This document shows, one piece after another, positions 53,384 to 64,000 of a stretch of 64,000 bases of DNA. How positions within the stretch are numbered: position 1 is the stretch's first letter; every line of letters begins with the position of its first letter. Made by a program: the position numbers and the translations under genes. Under the pieces are notes generated by a model. That model was not told where the DNA came from. It did not search any database and saw nothing but the letters and a program-made list of their open reading frames with translations. Origin of the DNA: Nothopassalora personata (taxonomy: Eukaryota > Ascomycota > Dothideomycetes > Mycosphaerellales > Mycosphaerellaceae); NCBI GenBank assembly GCA_033816765.1, contig CM066288.1, positions 2,418,001 to 2,482,000 on the forward strand. The letters are read 5' to 3'.

Positions 53384-56300
53384 GTCCTAATATCTAGTCT
53401 ATATATATAGACATAAGCTAAGTATCTATATACTACTATACACCTAATGTTAAGTATACGGCCTATTACTTATCTAAAGGGAGTCTTCTATCCCTTTAAT
53501 TAGATTAGTAATCTCTAGAGGATATAGTATACTACTACTCTATACTCTAGCTATAGTTAACTTCTTAGGTAGATTAGTATAGATCCGTGTTATACGTAAT
53601 ATCGTAATAATAAGGGCACTACTCCTTTCTACTAGATCCTACTATATACTATAATCTATAGTAGACCGCTAAGTAATATTATTACTATTTATAACTAAGT
53701 AAAAGATCGTACTAATAGCTAATTTATTATTACTATAGAAGTAAATAAACTTACGCCCTATAAAGTAAATAAAGCTTAATAGGCTATTAAAGTAAGATAG
53801 ACCTAACTACTAGTTCTTATTCTTAGTAGTAAACTAGAAGTAGCTATAGGTATCTAGATTATAGAAGTAGACTAGCTACTAATTACTATTATAGGCGGGG
53901 TTAAACTTAGCTAAGTTTATAGCTATATACCTATAAGGTGTAGTTAGTCTAATGGGCTATACCGTATTATTTACTTTATAGGCTTTAGCTAAACTACATA
54001 CCCTATAGTAAGTAGTAAGTAGGGCCTTTAGACTATAGTTAATAATTGCCCCTTAATCCTAAGTAGTAGTTAATTAATCTACTTAGCGCTAATTTAACTA
54101 AAGATCTAATACTATTAGCAGTCTAAGAGCTTACGCTATTTAGTAGGGATCCTACTAAATATAGCTATACATACAGCGCTCCTAGTACTATTTATAACTA
54201 CTGTAACCGTACGGTTATTACGGTTAATATTTAAGTACTAAATAGTCTTATTAGTAATACTACTATCCTTACTAACCGTGTTAATAAACTGCGCTATATG
54301 GTACTACTCGGTTATCTTAGGTAGGATAAGCCTATTAGACTATAGGTAATTAAGGTAGTGTAACTATCTTAAAGAAGGGAATTGTACTAACAGGGCGATG
54401 TAGATCTATAAGCTTATAGTTATTATACAATATTATATTAATATAACTATACTACTAGAGCCCGGCTACTTCTATACGGGTATATATATAATATTTACAT
54501 AAAACCTAGGGTAATAAGCGACATCTAATAGATTAAATAGATATCTCTATATAGTTGTATTAACTTACCCTAAGGCTATAATTAGAAAGGTAGTCATACT
54601 AGCTTAGAGCTACATTGTAGTAAATTGCTTAGTAATAAATTCTATACTTTACTAGTTATAGTAATAAACTACATAGGTGTCTAAGCAGTTATTATATACC
54701 TAGTAATCTCTAAAGTTTAAGCCTAAATCGCTAATTAAGCTTAAGAGGACTATAAGGCTAGTAAACCGTTTAGTATTTAAGGATAAGGTAGATACTTTAC
54801 TATCTATAATTACTTAGTCTCGTTCTCTATCTATATAATCGTTACGATTTAATGTACTAATAAGTCGCTTACTATTATTACCTAAGTATTAGTTAATGAA
54901 GTTCTTAAATTACTTCTTCTACTACTTAGAGCGCTAATCCTTTAGTAGACGCTTACTTAGATTAATTACATTATATAAGAATATGCTAGTATAGCAATTA
55001 TCCCTTAGTTACCCGTAATGTTCTAGTAGCTAGTTAGTCTACTGTTATATAGTCTATCCTAACTATTATTATTATGTCTATTACCCTTTCTACCGTAGCT
55101 ATTACTATAGTTATACTTACCCCTTTAGCAAGTATTATATCTATCCTCTTTTTACTTAGTAGTTCTATTAGTTCTACCTCAGTAGAGGGTTTATTAGCGA
55201 ATGTCGCGAAGGTAGATTAGTGTAGTAGTATAGTACCGCGTATCTACTTAAGATATTATGTAGTAAGCTTACTATAATAGTCCTAGTTATGCTTCTACTT
55301 ATTATATAGAGAGGCTCTAAAGCTTAGTACCTACTTCTATATAGTAAGAAGGAAGTACCTACTAAGATTATTATATTTAGTATAGTTACAATTAAGTATC
55401 TTACTCTATAATACTAGCTAATCTAAATACTAATTATCTATCCTTTAAGCCTAGCTTTATTAAAGCCTAGATACCTTAAGTCTAAGTTATCTCTTTTATA
55501 GTATGTTGTCTAGTCTATACTACCCCTTTAGTACTAAGTACTTAGCTCTACGTGTAGCTTTACTATATATAGGCTCTTAGCCTAGCTTAGTTATTGTTCT
55601 AATTAGGTAGGTAACTACCTTAGACCTTATAGTAGTAAACATGTTATACGTCCGCTATCTACGATGTACATTTAACTAGTATAGCGTAATAAGCTCTCTA
55701 TCTATAGCTATAGCATCTAGTGTATTATATGCTAATTATATCTCCTTAGAAGATTAGTATACTAGTTCTATTAGTTTAGTAACCATTAATTATTAATAAG
55801 GACCTATATATTTCTATACATTTAGAGACTTAGTAAAGAGCTCTAACTAACGGTTAAATTTATCCTATTAGTTATAGCTCTTTAGGATAATAGTACCTAC
55901 TAGTAGTAATCTAGATACACCGGGTATATCGGTACTAGCTATATTAGATTAATTGAATAGGCTCTCTAGTAGAAGTTCCTACGTAGGTCTACTAGGGTAG
56001 TAGACCTAACTAGGATATAGAATAGCTAAGGACAAGAAAATATCCTATTAGTTTAGCTTATAACGGTATAAGGCTTTAAAGAGTCTAACTGAATCTACGT
56101 AGCGAATTAGTAAGCGCTTATTAGGCTTACAACTGTTGTATTATAGGTATTAAGTAGTAAGCTGATTATCTAGTTAAACTATTCACTTACTTAGGCTTAT
56201 ATATTAATTAGTTAAAGCACTAGTTTAAAGTAGGCTATATATTATATATATATATCTAAGACTATATTTAAAAAGAATAGGTGTAAGTAAATAACTAATC

Positions 56301-56839
56301 TAATTACGTAACTACCTAGTAGTAAATGGATCTTAAGCTTTAAACTATATTGCAAGCCTAATTATACTAGATTATAAAGGACTTAAAGTTTAAGATCTAG
56401 TTACGTAACTAAGACTAGTTATCTATCTACACCTATTGTTTTTAACTATATATAGTCTTAGATAGATACATGTAATATCCTATCTACTCCTTAACCGGTA
56501 CTTTAAGTAATTACTATATAAGCCTAAGTAAGTAAATAATTTAACTAAACAGTTAGCCCACTAATTAATACTATAACGCGTAAGTTATAAGCCCGAGTAC
56601 TTACTAATCTGTTACGTATATTTAGTCTCTTTAGAGTAGACCTTATATCGTTATAAACTAAACTATAGGAGTATATACCTATTCCTACTACTTACTAACT
56701 ACTAGTAGACCTTATTATAATCTAGGTACAATTAGGCTCTAGTCTATAAAACCTTAGGAATCTTATACTTAATAATTAGCGGACTTCAATTAGTCATCTA
56801 TAGCCTTTATTTATGTAGTAATGATTTACTCTTAGATAG
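53384..56839. other. RIP-saturated repeat of unknown class
   Basis: TA-rich, no usable frames. A degraded zinc-knuckle-like stretch may be present on the minus strand near 55260-55300, which would suggest a minus-oriented LTR element, but no RT or LTR pair could be identified. It contains the hairpin element at 56249-56468. Confidence 0.45.
56249..56468. mobile_element. Hairpin (MITE-like) element
   Basis: Arms 56249-56312 and 56400-56468 are inverted copies of about 65 bp (shared core CTAAGACTATA...AATAGGTGTA...AATTACGTAAC). Inner sequences TCTTAAGCTTTAAA and its inverse extend the pairing. TA steps flank both ends. No coding. Confidence 0.55.
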
Positions 56840-57835
56840 TGTTACGGTTCTAACTTAAGAGCTAAGGAATTTACCTAATTAGGCATATATAGCTAGCGGA
56901 CGCTTCTGCTTAAGGAGTGCTCTTCTACTAATAGGACTAAAACTAAGGAATTAAAAGAGTAACTTAAATAATCTCTCTAATCTCTCTAATCTCTCTAATC
57001 TCTCTAATCTCTCTAATCTCTCTAATCTCTCTAATGTCTCTAATGTCTCTAATCTCTCTAATCTCTCTAATCTCTCTAATCTTAAGAGAGTAGAGATTAA
57101 TTGATTAATTGTTCCATTTACGTGCTATATAAGTCTAAGACTATATAACACGGATAGGGTGCCCTACTATTTTCTAGTTAGTAGAGGAAAAGCCTTTCGG
57201 TAATAAAAACCTCTAAAAGTAAGTAGAGTTCCTTTCTCGCGATATTGTAGAGGCCTTCTCGCCTTACGGGACCCGGCGGTTCTCCCTTACTCATTTTACG
57301 CCGTAAAACCTAAAATACACTAAGAAAAATAGCCGTAGAGGCTAAGGGCTAGGCCCTATATGTCGAAAGAGTAACGAAATTCACTCGTTTTGCTTTCGAA
57401 GTCCCGCGTCACGTGACTTAGGGCTGAGCCCTTACTATCATCGTATTCTTCAGGAGTAGCGCTTTAAAACGAGCTATTAAACGTCTAAATTGGGTAATTA
57501 CCCGTCTTATAATCTAGCGCTAAGTCTTGTTTATTACTAGCGTTAGCGTTAGCGTTTAGAGAGGATATAGAGAGTATAGAGAGTAGACGCTCTATCTCCT
57601 TTATATTTAGGGACGCTAAGAACCCTTATAGTTTTAGTACGTTTAACTTACTATTTAATATTACTATTTAGAATATACTAAAACCTAACCTCTACTACAT
57701 TATTTCTTAAGTCTTTATAAGACTAAGACACTACTCCCTTATTACTCTTCCTTAACGTCTTATTAGCCTAAGAATAAATTAGGCTAAGTTGATCTTCTTA
57801 ACTTATAATATTATTAGGTTATACTAAAACTAATA
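56840..57835 (+). repeat. Family B 5' LTR, U3 type c (about 996 bp)
   Basis: Begins TGTTACGGTTCTAACTT and ends ...CTAAAACTAATA. The R/U5 half from about 57600 matches other B LTRs. The U3 is unrelated and more than twice as long, and contains the 9-bp minisatellite. Confidence 0.7.
56970..57082 (+). repeat. Minisatellite, 9-bp unit AATCTCTCT
   Basis: About 12 tandem copies, two with AATGTCTCT. It lies inside the U3 of the B3 LTR. Confidence 0.97.
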
Positions 57836-60505
57836 GCTTTAAACGCCCTCTATAATAGGAGACTAATAGAGTAAATGGAGAATACCCGCCTCTAGTAAAG
57901 TAAGTAGAGCCTAATAATCTTAGACCGTAAATAATACTATTGACGCCTTAGCTACTTATATAGCTAGCAATACCCTTAGGATTTATAAGCTAGACTTCTA
58001 TTATAGCGATCGAGATAAGTTTAACACTTAGGCTACTTAGCTAGACATGTACTTTATATTTAATCTAATAGCTAATAACCTTCAGCCTATCTTTACTACT
58101 ACCTTCCTTTAAGGATAACTATACTATTAACTTAAGCTATTCCTCAGGAAATACCTAGATAGTAATAGAGAAGACTATACTAATAGAATCTTTGAATCTT
58201 GTAATTATCTTAAGTATACTATAAAGAGCGTCTTTAGAATCTCTAACAAGATTGCTACTACCGTTTATACTATTTAGTACTTAACCTGGAAGACGCCAAT
58301 AGCCGAGTATACTACTAAATTTTAGAAATATACGTAACTTACCGATTAGGATATAAAGTACTTTAAGTTATATGTTAAAGAGGACTAAAGAAGTAGGTTA
58401 AGGACGAGTTAATAAGGGACGGTTAGAGGATTAATAGTATAGGCAACTTAGTTAAAGTTACGATTAATCTTAATAATAAGCTCTATAAGAGAGCTCTAGA
58501 ACAATAATACAACTCTAAGGTATCCGGAAGAGCCGGATCTATACTAGGCTACGATAATTGGAATAATAGAAGCTTTAATAACACTTACAATAGTAATAAG
58601 CCTAAGAATTATACGCTATACTATAGACTAGACTATAGCTAATAGAGCTCGACGTTACTAAAAAAGGTCGTAAGATTGTAAATAGGGGTAAGTTTAAGCC
58701 TAAGAGTTTAAAGTGAAGTATTACCTACTATAACTATAGTAACGAAGGCTATATAGCGAGGGATTGCTACGGTAAAAATATTGTACGCCGTAAGTAGTTC
58801 AATATAATATAATAAGGAACTAGTAAACTTGAGAGTAGCGTTAGATTACCGGGTAATACTAACTATACTCGAGGAGTAGAGAAGGAAGTTAGTAATAAAA
58901 GTAATATACCTCTTCTAGATCCCTTACGCAGACAAGGAGGATACTATAGTTAAGAGAACTAACTACGATAATTTAATATAATAATAGTATAAAGAGTCGA
59001 CTATAAGATTAAGTCTAAGTCTTAGAATAGTTATAGAAGTCTTTATTAGCAATTCTATTACTAAAACTCGTATTAGGTTTACTACTCCGTAAAATTATTA
59101 GTAGAGTATTACCCTTAGTAGCCGTAAGGAACCCTAGGAGCAACGTATAGGTAAAATACTGCGCTTTAAGAAGTAGACACTAACGAATCCTATCTTAATA
59201 ACAATAAAGACGATAAAGGAAACTAAGACCTAGGATAGAATAGATTGTAGTTACTAGAACTATAGGAAGAAAGTTTAGAAACTACTAGGCTAGATACTAT
59301 CGAGAAAGATTAGGATCCGGAAGAATTAAGCGAAGAGGATTCCTCTAAAGGAGAAGAGAGCAATACTAATGACGATAATAAACAAGTAGCCTTTACGGTT
59401 AATGTACCTAAGAAACTATATAACATAATAGTTTACTTATAGAGAAGGTATAAAGAATTCCTACTAAAGATATTAGGACGAAGAATACTATATACTTACG
59501 AGTTAATAAAACCCTTAACGTAATATAAGCTATAGCTTAGACATACCTAATTATAAGCGTTAACGAGAACCTCGCGACGGTAGTTACTTAACAACTAAGT
59601 ATAGGAAGCTAAATAATAGATACCGGGTATCTTATACTATTGGAAACGTTTATATTGAACGAATTACGTAATATAGTATAACACGTACGCGTGCTCTACT
59701 TAGAAACGTAAAAAACTTAGGAATGTTACCGAAGATATATACGGATATAGAAAGGATCGCGCTAGGTTTAGGTAGAGGCCTCGAGATACGAAGTACGACG
59801 TTCTATATATAAATAGAGAAAAGGATTGACTCCCTAGTAATAAGTAACTAACGGGAGTTATACAATATAGAAAGGGCTTAAGTATTACTAGTAGTGGAAG
59901 TAGTCTTTTAAATATAAGTAATCGTTAATAGTTATAGGACTAAGGTTATAATTAATTACGCAGCAAGCGGGAATTTTACCTCTAAAACATTTATAAGGAC
60001 TAAAGGGATTGTAACCGGAAAGAAAGACGAAGGGTATAAATTGATTACGGTAGATAGATTATCCTTACCTGGTATAGAGTAAGAGATAATACCGCTACTA
60101 CTCGTAATCTAATAGTACTACGGGGAAACTATCTTAGATATTACTAATATAGCTAGTTATAACATTATATTAGGTATACTTTAGTTAGGAAAGTATAATC
60201 TAATAGTCGACTAGAAGAAAGAAGTACTTATATTTAGGGAATACAATTACGTCATTAATATTTAGCCTATATAGTAGTAGCGTTTACTAGTAGATAAGGT
60301 AAAGAGATAGCTAAATAGAATATAGCTTATACTAACTAGAAGGATAGGAGAACTACCTTTAACCGGGATATATACTAGCGTAGGGCCGCTAGGTTACAAA
60401 GTTACTAGTAGTAATAGAAGTAATATACTATTAACGGATACTAGTATCTTAGAGCTAAGTATTCCTAAGGAGTATCGTAAGTAGTTACAACTCTTTAAAG
60501 AGAAG
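57836..60505 (+). pseudogene. Family B gag and protease (B3)
   Basis: Same order as B1, heavily mutated. The protease region near 59940-60110 keeps the frame pattern but the active-site Asp-Ser-Gly has decayed. Confidence 0.75.
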
Positions 60506-61069
60506 TATTAGTTCCTAAGCTTTACATAGCTAATTAGTAAAGTGCTCTTAGCTATAAAGTGGATATAGACTCCTTATTCTTAGTAGTTACTATCTTAGTT
60601 ATAATCCTAAGATAGTAGAAAGCTAGAACTTTTATTTATAACGCTATAAATAACTCGACTATAGCCGTAATAGGCTAGGGCCGGACTAGTAGCTCCTAAC
60701 ATAGTTAGAACGTACTAGTTTCTAACTATATGAAAATCTAGAACGCTCTACGCGGTCCAGAAGTCGAGTTATAGAAAAAAATAGAGTGTTCTAGCTATAA
60801 CTTCTTACGAATCTACTTCTAGGAATATCTACGCCGACGTATGCCTTCGTAATAGATTACGTAGCATAGAAGGTTCTAGGAGTCTATAGTTGAATATAAA
60901 TAAGAGTAGAATCAGTCCTCTAGATAGGTAGAAGTAACGAAGTAAGTTCTACTACTCTTACTACTATACCTACTACTTTCTACTCTTATACCTCTTATAC
61001 CTACTATTTACTACGATTATCCTAAGGCTAACTTTCGCTCTATACCTACCTTTTAATAGGTTATAAGCC
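60506..61069 (+). mobile_element. Copia-type LTR with primer site, 5' end of a truncated element
   Basis: LTR 60506-61058 (553 bp) begins TATTAGTTCC (from TGTTAG) and has a TATA-like TATAAATAAGAG near 60895, followed by a pyrimidine-rich tract CTACTACTCTTAC. It is followed by GGTTATAAGCC (61059-61069), which matches the initiator tRNA-Met anticodon arm as in the first Copia element. The body is lost at the B2 insertion (~61224). Confidence 0.65.
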
Positions 61070-61223
61070 TAAATAGCTCTTAGCCTAAGGAACCTACTTA
61101 TCCCTACCGATTAGAAAGTAATACCTACGCCTTATTTATACTTTTAGGCGTAGAAACAAACAAAACTAAGCGAAAACAAGTAAAACCTAGCGAGAAGTAA
61201 GTAAGAACCTTCGAGAAACGAAT

Positions 61224-61583
61224 TGTTATGTCTCGTTCTAGGGCTAGTCTTAAAAGAGAGATAAGTTAAGTCACGTAGCGGTATTCTTTAGAGAGGCTAA
61301 AGCGAGCTAAGCGAAGATAAATGATTAGGATAAGAGTGTATTCCAATTAGTGAGATAGTAACATAAGTTAAACGTATTAAAACTATAAGGGATTCTTAGC
61401 GTTCCTAAATATAAAGGAGATTCGTAGATCTCGGTAATTAGTCTAATCATTCTAAGCATAAGCAGCCTAATTAGTCTAAGCATAAGCAGTCTAATCGCCC
61501 TAAGTCTAAGCGCTTAGGTAGGATAAGTTACGTACTCGTCTCGTTGTTATAATTCTAGGGTCTAGAGGAATTATTCCGTAACA
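61224..61583 (-). repeat. B2 3' LTR, U3 type b
   Basis: Upper end CCGTAACA at 61576-61583 (TGTTACGG reversed). Matches 49658-50061 through U3 and part of R. The lower boundary is diverged and uncertain; TGTTATG at 61224 is my best guess. Confidence 0.6.
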
Positions 61584-61656
61584 CTATCCCCTTTTTAGCC
61601 TAGCTTCGTCCCGAAGCTCTATAAGCCGTTATCATTTCTTGTAGTAATAGTTAACT

Positions 61657-62196
61657 ATGTCTTCTTCCTCCTATAAACGCCGTTAACGACTTACTCTAGA
61701 TACTAAAATCTCTAGTATTAAAATAGCTCTATATACGAATTGTTAGAATTCTCAATCCTCGGGCGCGGTAGTAAAGTGTATCGTAGGTTCTCGGTCGGGG
61801 AAGTATTCGGCCTATATTCGAAAAGGCTATAAGGATTACGACGTATATCTTTCTCGTTTGGAGTAGGAACGTCTTTACGATTCGTGCGATAAGCTTAAGC
61901 TAGAGCTTAAGAGGATTAAAGAGGAGGAGGTACGGCTAAAGATACGTAAGATCTGTCTTCGGAAATAGCTACGCTTAGCTAAGCGTCGCACTAACTACGC
62001 TATCGCTAAGGAGTTAGAGGAGCTCGAGGAGGAAGAGGCGCGTAAGGAGCTAGCGTCTTTTAAGTAGGCGTCGGGGGTAGAGGTATCGCCTTCGCTAGTT
62101 TCTTTCTCGGATATCCTAGAGATGCCCGTAAACGACTAGGCGGCGCTTTCTAGGGCGGAGCCCTAGGGCGAGTCCCTAGGAGTAGAAACTTATTAG
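61657..62196 (+). pseudogene. Antisense coiled-coil accessory gene of family B (whole copy)
   Basis: Opposite strand to B2 pol. One frame of 540 nt (179 residues) from ATG 61657 to TAG 62194-62196, with a handful of TAG/TAA at former Gln/Trp codons. It starts MSSSSYKRR, passes through YSAYIRKGYKDYDVYLSRLE, then a long charged helix (KLKLELKRIKEEEVRLKIRK, AKELEELEEEEARKELASFK) that looks like a coiled coil, and ends SFSDILEMPVND...GVETY. It lies between the tRNA-like sequence and the 3' LTR. The B1 copy has the same frame. Unrelated to the antisense gene of families A and D. Confidence 0.68.
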
Positions 62197-62234
62197 GGTA
62201 TTTATTTATAAGTTGTGTCCCTATTCCTATCGAT

Positions 62235-62310
62235 CGGCTAGGTAGCTTAGTAGTAGAGCGTAAGCTATCTAAACTCTTAAGGTCGTAGGTTCGATTCCTA
62301 CCCTAGTCGC
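62235..62310 (+). tRNA. tRNA-like sequence in family B (copy in B2)
   Basis: 76 nt, the same acceptor stem (CGGCTAG/CTAGTCG), D arm and T arm (GTAGG-TTCGATT-CCTAC) as 34330-34405. It differs from that copy at very few positions. The anticodon arm is abnormal, so probably not functional. Confidence 0.5.
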
Positions 62311-62329
62311 TCGTCGGCTAAGAGATCTA

Positions 62330-64000
62330 TTATCGTAGGTTATATTAACGGACCTATTTTTAGTATTATCGGATCTTTTACTAATAGTTTCGTAGGTATT
62401 GTTTTAGTTCCTAGGTATTTTAAATTCGTCGTATCCTTTCTACTTAATAAGGTATCGCTAACCTTTTTTATCTAGGATTTTTTTGACTTCGAATTCGTTT
62501 TCTACTTCTAGCTCGAAATAGAAGCTTTCTTAGTAAGGTGTTTTAGCGTCCGCGGGTTCTAACTTAGAGATATAGAAGACTAGGTAGATTTTAGCGTCGG
62601 GTAGTAGTCGTAGGCGGTAGTTAACTAGTCCTATAACTTTATCAATAGAAAATAGTCCGACCTTAACGTAATCTAGTTTCCTTAGTCTGTCTTCTTATTC
62701 TTAAGTTTTTTATAAGGAGATAGACCTTATCCCCTTCTTTTAGTAGAGGTGCTATTTTTCTCGTATCTTGCCGTTATGAAGACAGTTTGTATTATGCATC
62801 TTCGATCGTATTGCGTGTTTCTCTATGTACTTCCTTAAGAGTTTCCGTTATTACGATCGCTCTTTCGGCTTATAGGTAGGATCTAGGTGTTCTAAATAGG
62901 TTAGGATCTTTACTAAGGTTTGTATAGAATAGCGACGTTAAAGTTATCTCTAATTTGTAGTTATTTAGTGCGATCTACGCTATTAGTAGTAATGAAACCT
63001 AGTTGTCTTATACGTAGTTAACGTAGTGCCGTACGTATTATTCTAGCGTCTAATTTATCCTCTCGGTCTATCCGTCTGTTTCTAGATAATATACTATTAA
63101 TAGCTTATGTTTAATTCCGATAGTTCCTATAGTCGTTTTCTAGTAATCTAATATAAATAGCTTATCTCTATCTATTATAAATGCTTAGGGGAATCTATAG
63201 TATCAGATAAGTCTATCTAGTATAAGGTGTCCGAGCTACTCTATATTATATGTCTCTAATATAGGAATAAAGTGTACGTAGTTTATAAGTCTATTAACTA
63301 TAACTAGTATATGTCGTATAGTTGTTTCGTGACTTAGTCCCTTAACGGTAGGAGTTTTGTAATAAAGTCTATTATAACTTCGTCCTATAGTTTTATTAGT
63401 GGTGTCCTGAACTGTAGGTAACTATACTTTGCGTGTTTTGTAGCCTTATTCCGTTAGTAGTATACGCATTGTTTTATATAACGTAGTACCTTTTATCTTA
63501 TATATAGAAATAAGAAGCTACGTTAGATTAGGCCTATTGTCTTTAAAGTTCTAGGGTGTCCGTAAGTTAGTCCCCGTAATGTTGTTGTATATATTCTTCT
63601 TCTCGATCCTTCGGTACTTAGTACTTTCCTTACGATATAGGGAATTATTCGTCCTTATCGCCTAATATCCGTACGATGTTATTAAATTCTCTTATATTAG
63701 TACTAAGACTTCCGTCAGGGTTTGTCCTTAGTATCTTATATTATACTAGTTCTTTTCCTTCTATATAGTCGCTTCTTTATCTTAGCGTATCGGGGCGGCT
63801 ATTCTCTCGTCCTAGAGTATATTTAATTTCGAACTTATACTATCCTAGTAGCTCCGACTAGCGGGCTTGCCTTCGGGTAAGTTCTTTTATCGTCGTAAAG
63901 TACGTAAGATTCTTATAATTAGAAAGAATTGTTAACTTCGGTAGGCCCTCGATATATACTCTCTAATATTGTATAGTAGTAACAATAGCTAGAAGCTCTT
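62330..64000 (-). pseudogene. B2 pol (RNase H end, integrase, chromodomain), partial
   Basis: At the window edge the minus strand reads ELLAIVTTIQYQRVYIEGLP and NYKNLTYFTTIKELTRRQAR (RNase H), ending GRENSRPDTLS. Integrase follows to about 62800 and the chromodomain to 62400. Less mutated than B1 in places (Gln codons retained) but with many stops. Confidence 0.82.

Larger units (their letters stand above)
56840..60505 (+). mobile_element. Gypsy family B copy 3 (B3), 5' part
   Basis: 5' LTR plus gag and protease region in plus orientation, colinear with B1 22265-24950. It is cut at 60505 by a Copia LTR before RT. Confidence 0.82.
61224..64000 (-). mobile_element. Gypsy family B copy 2 (B2), minus orientation, runs off window
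   Basis: Reading leftwards from the window edge: RNase H, integrase, chromodomain, tRNA-like segment, antisense gene, polypurine tract (reverse of AAAAAGGGGATAG at about 61584-61596), 3' LTR. It shows the uninterrupted version of the A2 insertion site in B1. Confidence 0.85.

Noticed and set aside
53384..56839. Calling this stretch a Copia element on the minus strand
   Set aside because: Only a faint zinc-knuckle-like trace; no RT, integrase or LTR pair could be read.

Overview
The window reads as nuclear DNA of a filamentous ascomycete. The evidence is short spliceosomal introns (51-68 nt, GT...AG, some with CTGAC/CTGAG branch sites), fungal-type MFS permeases and a DUF4267-type protein, and many LTR retrotransposons carrying the mutation signature of repeat-induced point mutation (RIP: CpA->TpA and TpG->TpA). 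A Dothideomycete such as a Mycosphaerellales species is my inference from overall look, not something the sequence proves.

Region 1 (1-8890) is a sparse gene island. It holds an MCH1/nodulin-like MFS transporter cut by the window edge (-), a small NTF2/SnoaL-like protein (+, one intron), a decayed hexose-transporter pseudogene (+), a carboxymuconolactone decarboxylase family protein (-, one intron), a possible metallo-beta-lactamase N-terminal fragment, a disordered hypothetical protein (+) and a DUF4267-like membrane protein (+) whose end is frameshifted at a G7 run. Region 2 (8891-15491) is a complete RIP-mutated Ty1/Copia element on the minus strand with 274-bp LTRs and a CCCGG target duplication. 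Region 3 (15492-20285) is again normal DNA with one good gene, a maltose/alpha-glucoside-type sugar permease (-, two introns).

Region 4 (about 20286-64000) is a transposon graveyard, almost free of CpA/TpG but with CpG retained. It is a nest of Ty3/Gypsy elements. Family D (21729-21838 and 50062-53383) flanks a family B composite, B1 (21839-50061). B1 is interrupted by two family A copies in opposite orientation, A1 (25927-32517, TSD GATAC) and A2 (34854-49448, TSD GAGAA with one substitution). A2 is itself broken by a non-RIPped, nearly intact Gypsy element C (39989-47676, identical 192-bp LTRs, TSD CCTTA) and by a non-RIPped solo LTR (48702-48887, TSD AAAAG). Further right are an unclassified RIPped stretch with a hairpin element, a second B copy (B3, from 56840), a Copia LTR with primer site (60506-61069), and a third, inverted B copy (B2) running off the window.

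The most interesting signal is accessory coding on the opposite strand of the Gypsy elements. Families A and D share a ~344-codon antisense gene between integrase and the 3' LTR, conserved at protein level although the elements have diverged. Family B carries an unrelated antisense coiled-coil gene in the same place, with a tRNA-like sequence between it and pol. Element C shows a textbook -1 frameshift signal (slippery GGGAAAT, then an 8-bp stem containing the gag stop) and a single in-frame TAA in pol as its only visible lesion.
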